7,694 nt of DNA from Actinomycetes bacterium. GTDB taxonomy: Bacteria; Actinomycetota; Actinomycetes; Streptosporangiales; Streptosporangiaceae. The notes under the pieces are model-generated. The model made no database searches. It was not told the DNA's origin and was given only the letters and a program-made list of their open reading frames with translations. The translations under genes were made by a program, and so were the position numbers. Positions within the stretch are counted from its first letter, which is position 1, and each line of letters begins with the position of its first letter. Location of the stretch: contig JAFACJ010000895.1 of assembly GCA_023425615.1 (NCBI GenBank), positions 1 through 7,694 on the forward strand, given 5' to 3'. Of this stretch, positions 5,201 through 7,694 are shown one piece after another.

Positions 5201-5447
5201 TCAGATCTGGAGGTGGGTGCGCCATTGCTGTCGGGAGGCTCGGTCCCGAACGTAGATGTTCATGGTGGCGAGGGTGCGGGAGAGCGAGCGGGCTTCCTGG
5301 ATCCCGTCGGGTTTTCTGGCGAGGTCGCGGCGCGCGGAGCAGGGCGTTGGCGGCGGGGGTGAGGCGGGGGTCAGGGTCGGTCCGGCTAAAGAACGCCTTC
5401 CAGGTCTCGCCTTGATACTCGCCACCGTCGGATGTGATCTGAGCCAC
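5201..5447 (-). pseudogene. Small unknown gene apparently broken by a one-base frameshift
   Basis: From GTG 5447 one minus frame reads MAQITSDGGEYQGETWKAFF, then SRTDPDPRLTPAANALLRA. It then becomes Pro/Arg-rich. Another frame takes over at the same point with RRDLARKPDGIQEARSLSRT, then LATMNIYVRDRASRQQWRTH and LQI, ending at TGA 5201-5203. The span is 247 bases, one more than 82 codons, so a single extra base near 5330-5342, in the repetitive CGCGCGCCGCG stretch (on the minus strand), would explain both halves. The repaired protein would be about 81 residues, soluble and rich in Arg. A TGA lies three codons before the GTG, so it cannot start further upstream. I do not recognise the family. 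It diverges from the oxidoreductase operon, and its start lies 5 bases from the latter's promoter. Confidence 0.5.
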
Positions 5448-5451
5448 GTCC

Positions 5452-5478
5452 TGTCACAAACTCTCTCCGTCCGGCGCC
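5452..5478 (+). promoter_or_regulatory. Putative ECF41-dependent promoter of the oxidoreductase/sigma operon
   Basis: TGTCACA (5452-5458) is the -35 element known for ECF41 sigma factors. After 16 bases comes CGCC (5475-5478), one base off the known CGTC -10 element. It lies about 35 bases upstream of the oxidoreductase start. A perfect CGTC at 5468 is only 9 bases from the -35 and is therefore unlikely to be used. Confidence 0.5.
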
Positions 5479-5513
5479 TTGTGTGCAAACCCCGAGCGAA
5501 CGGAGCAGAGACC

Positions 5514-6716
5514 ATGACCGAGCACACCGGCGACCGGACGGAAGTCATCGTGATCGGCGGCGGATACGCCGGGGTCCTGGCGGCCAACCGCCTGACCCGC
5601 CGCGACGACGTGGCCGTGACCCTCGTCAACCCGCGCCCGGTCTTCGTCGAGCGGATCCGCCTGCACCAGCTGGTGGCGGGGTCCGACGACGCGGTCGTCG
5701 ACTACAAGGACGTCCTGAGCGAACGCGTCAAGCTCGTGGTCGACACCGCGACCGGGATCGACCGGCAGGCGCGCACCGTCTCGCTGGCCGGCGGCGGCAA
5801 GGTCGGGTACGACCATCTGATCTACGCGGTGGGCAGCCGCAGCGGCGCGCCGGAGGTGCCCGGCGCTGACAGGTTCGCCTATCCGATCGCGACCTTGGAG
5901 GAGGCCGAGCGGCTGCGCCAGGCCGTGGCCGCCGCGCCCGCCACCGCGGCGCTGACGGTCGTGGGCGGTGGCGCCACCGGCATCGAGACCGCGGCCGAGC
6001 TCGCCGAGGCGGGCCGTACCGTCACCCTCGTCTGCGGAGGGCGGCTCGGCCCCTACCTCCACCCGAACGGCCGCCGCTTCGTCGCCAAGCGGCTGGAGGC
6101 CCTCGGCGTGACCGTCCTGGAAGGCCCCGGCACCGAGGCGGCGTCCGTGACGGCCGACGGCGTGCGCCTGGCCGATGGCCGGGAGGTGCGCGGCCACCTG
6201 ACCATCTGGGCCACCGGCTTCGGCGTTTTCGACCTGGCCGCCCGCAGTGGCCTCAGCACCGACGAGGTGGGCCGCCTCCTCACCGACGAGACCCTGACCA
6301 GCGTCGACGACGACCGCATCGTCGCCGCCGGGGACGCGGCCTCACCCTCGGGCCTCGCTTACCGGATGGGCTGCCAGTCCGCCGTCCAGCTCGGCCCGCA
6401 CGCCGCCGACGCCGTGCTCCGCCGGATCGAGGGCGGGCGGCCCGAAGCCGTCAGCGTCGCCTTCGCCGGGCTGTGCGTCAGCCTCGGGCGCGGCGCCGGC
6501 ATCTTCCAGTTCGCGCGCAAGGACGACACCGCCATCCGGTTCTACGTCGGTGGCCGCCTGGGCGCGCGCCTGAAGGAGTTCGTCGTCTCCCACACCGTCA
6601 AGCAGCTCTGCGACGAGGCGCGCAAGCCCGGCGCACGCGTCCTGAAGGCCAAGGACGACGCCCGCCGGCAGCGCGTCCAGGCCGCGCGCACGAGCCGGCC
6701 CGCGCACGTGTCCTAG
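5514..6716 (+). CDS. FAD-dependent NAD(P)H oxidoreductase, type II NADH dehydrogenase-like
   Basis: This 400-residue two-dinucleotide-fold flavoprotein has an FAD-binding N-terminus VIVIGGGYAGVLAANRL (GxGxxG-type at residues 15-20). A second Rossmann motif for NAD(P)H is VVGGGATGIETAAEL (from 149; glycines 151-153 and 156, Glu158). The linker motif WATGF is at 232-236 and the second FAD motif IVAAGDAA ends at 276. There is no CxxC redox pair, so it is not a thioredoxin or mercuric reductase. The fold and order match NDH-2 (COG1252), which passes electrons from NADH to quinone at the inner face of the membrane. No membrane helix is seen, and the basic C-terminal tail could aid membrane contact. 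Start ATG 5514 has GGAG 8 bases upstream. It is cotranscribed with an ECF41 sigma gene, whose genomic partners are commonly such oxidoreductases. Confidence 0.88.
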   Translation: MTEHTGDRTEVIVIGGGYAGVLAANRLTRRDDVAVTLVNPRPVFVERIRLHQLVAGSDDAVVDYKDVLSERVKLVVDTATGIDRQARTVSLAGGGKVGYDHLIYAVGSRSGAPEVPGADRFAYPIATLEEAERLRQAVAAAPATAALTVVGGGATGIETAAELAEAGRTVTLVCGGRLGPYLHPNGRRFVAKRLEALGVTVLEGPGTEAASVTADGVRLADGREVRGHLTIWATGFGVFDLAARSGLSTDEVGRLLTDETLTSVDDDRIVAAGDAASPSGLAYRMGCQSAVQLGPHAADAVLRRIEGGRPEAVSVAFAGLCVSLGRGAGIFQFARKDDTAIRFYVGGRLGARLKEFVVSHTVKQLCDEARKPGARVLKAKDDARRQRVQAARTSRPAHVS

Positions 6717-6724
6717 CCCCTGCA

Positions 6725-6748
6725 GCGGGCGGCCCGGGCGCCGCCCGC
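6725..6748 (+). terminator. GC hairpin between oxidoreductase and sigma gene
   Basis: GCGGGCGGC (6725-6733) and GCCGCCCGC (6740-6748) pair perfectly around a 6-base loop, starting 8 bases after the oxidoreductase stop. There is no T-tract. It may be a partial terminator lowering sigma-gene expression, or an mRNA-stabilising stem. Confidence 0.5.
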
Positions 6749-6799
6749 TCCCCCCTGCCCGGACCCCTCTTGGACGGGCCTGCATGGAAGGATTCGAGG

Positions 6800-7694
6800 A
6801 TGCAAGACCACGCCGCGGACCCGGTGACCGACGCCTTCGTCGCCCACCGCAACCTGCTGTTCACCGTCGCCTACGAGATCCTCGGCTCGGCGGCCGACGC
6901 CGAGGACGTCCTGCAGGAGACCTGGCTGCGCTGGGCCGAGGTCGATCTGGCACAAGTCCGCGACCAGCGCGCGTTCCTCGTGCGCGTCACGACCCGGCGG
7001 GCGCTCGACCGGCTGCGGGCCCTGCGGCGCCGCAAGGAGACCTACGTCGGCCCCTGGCTGCCCGAGCCGCTGCTCACCGCGCCGGACGTCGCCGAGCACG
7101 CCGAGCTCGCCGAGAGCCTGTCCATGGCCGTGATGCTCGTCCTGGAGACCCTCTCGCCCACCGAACGGGCCGTGTTCGTCCTGCACGAGGTCTTCGACGT
7201 CGGCTACGACGAGATCGCCGAGGCGGTCGGCAAGACCCCCGCCGCGGTCCGCCAGATCGCCCACCGCTCCCGCAAGCACGTCGACGCCCGTCGCCCTCGC
7301 GAAGTGGTCTCCCCGCGCCAGGCCCAGGCCGCCCTCGCGTCGTTCCAGCACGCCGTGGAGACCGGCGACCTGCAGGGCGTGCTCGACGTGCTCGCCCCCG
7401 ACGTCGTCCTGATCAGCGACGGCGGCGGCGTCAGGAGCGCCGCGCTACGACCCGTCACGGGCCTGGCGAAGGTGGTCCGCCTCCTCCTCGCCAGCCTCGG
7501 CGCCAAAGAAGGCACGCTCACCAGCGAGCCCACCACCGTCAACGGCGATCCGGCACTTCTCCTGCGCGTCGACGGCGAGATCGACAGCGTCATGACGATC
7601 CAGGTCCAGGGCGGCCTCGTCACCGGCATCTACTTCATCCGCAACCCCGCCAAGCTCACCCATATCACCACCACCACGCCACTCACCCTGAACT
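6800..7694 (+). CDS. ECF41-family RNA polymerase sigma factor with SnoaL-like C-terminal domain (3' end outside window)
   Basis: The frame is open from ATG 6800 to the window edge (298 codons), close to the family's usual 290-310, so only a few residues are missing. Region 2 (about 11-75) includes AYEILGSAADAEDVLQETWL. The linker has WLPEP at 86-90, an ECF41 signature. Region 4 (about 105-165) has LSPTERAVFVLHEVFDVGYD and the HTH EIAEAVGKTPAAVRQIAHRS. A SnoaL-like/NTF2-fold domain follows from about 178 to the end. In ECF41 this fused tail replaces a separate anti-sigma factor and contains DGGGK and NPDKL motifs. Here they read DGGGV (207-211) and NPAKL (282-286). The ribosome site AAGGA lies 7 bases before the ATG. 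The gene follows the oxidoreductase by 83 bases, and a TGTCACA-type promoter lies upstream of the operon, so autoregulation is inferred. The inducing signal is unknown. Confidence 0.9.
   Translation, partial: MQDHAADPVTDAFVAHRNLLFTVAYEILGSAADAEDVLQETWLRWAEVDLAQVRDQRAFLVRVTTRRALDRLRALRRRKETYVGPWLPEPLLTAPDVAEHAELAESLSMAVMLVLETLSPTERAVFVLHEVFDVGYDEIAEAVGKTPAAVRQIAHRSRKHVDARRPREVVSPRQAQAALASFQHAVETGDLQGVLDVLAPDVVLISDGGGVRSAALRPVTGLAKVVRLLLASLGAKEGTLTSEPTTVNGDPALLLRVDGEIDSVMTIQVQGGLVTGIYFIRNPAKLTHITTTTPLTLN

Noticed and set aside
5468..5471. Perfect CGTC as the ECF41 -10 element
   Set aside because: Only 9 bases from TGTCACA, too close for sigma2 and sigma4 to contact both; the CGCC at 5475 has the proper 16-base spacing.
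5256..5513. 86-codon N-terminal extension of the oxidoreductase frame
   Set aside because: The extension overlaps the TGTCACA promoter and the divergent small gene. The ATG at 5514 has a well-placed GGAG and directly precedes the FAD-binding fold.
6713..7351. 212-codon minus-strand frame antisense to the sigma factor
   Set aside because: Its codons are exact reverse complements of the sigma codons, and the sigma frame has unmistakable ECF41 motifs.
1..7694. CRISPR arrays, tRNA or rRNA genes, complete insertion sequences
   Set aside because: No regularly spaced repeats, tRNA-like cloverleaf or rRNA sequence, and no complete transposase with terminal repeats were seen on either strand.

Overview
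The window is very GC-rich and its coding frames have strong G/C third positions. The gene families (FtsX-type exporter permease, TetR/SDR pair, ECF sigma factor with a SnoaL-like tail) point to a high-GC actinobacterium. A Streptomyces- or Streptosporangiales-type genome is likely, but the genus cannot be fixed from this sequence.

Layout. 1-840 is the C-terminal part of an FtsX-type ABC transporter permease, followed by a hairpin terminator. 841-1733 is gene-poor and holds remnants: a coiled-coil fragment, and a scrap of the C-terminus of a rhamnulose-phosphate aldolase/short-chain dehydrogenase with an apparent internal deletion. 1734-3613 is a divergent pair, a TetR-family repressor (-) and an NADP-type short-chain dehydrogenase (+). 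Their intergenic region carries three copies of a 17-bp dyad (AGCGACC-N3-GGTCGCT). One copy fills the -35/-10 spacer of the promoter facing the dehydrogenase, and another fills the spacer of the promoter facing tetR. 3614-4332 is another debris zone: a Ser/Thr-kinase N-lobe fragment (-) lies back to back with a serine-recombinase C-terminal fragment (+).

4333-5021 is a compact two-gene operon: a four-helix membrane protein and a 69-residue XRE/Cro-type regulator. It is preceded by an almost perfect 17-bp inverted repeat that overlaps its promoter and is probably transcribed without a leader. 5022-5447 holds two more remnants, including a small unknown gene that appears to be broken by a single-base frameshift.

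5452-7694 is an ECF41-type stress module: a TGTCACA-type promoter, a type II NADH dehydrogenase-like FAD oxidoreductase, and an ECF41 sigma factor with sigma2, the WLPEP linker, sigma4 and a SnoaL-like regulatory domain that runs to the window edge. The TGTCACA element suggests that the sigma factor drives its own operon.

Taken together, three intact small regulatory modules are separated by strips of decayed, unrelated genes. That pattern is typical of an accessory or chromosome-arm region. I did not find a clearly new multi-gene system. The most distinctive signals are the operator architecture at 2436-2514, the palindrome and leaderless promoter at 4333-4390, and the ECF41 circuit with its altered C-terminal signature motifs.
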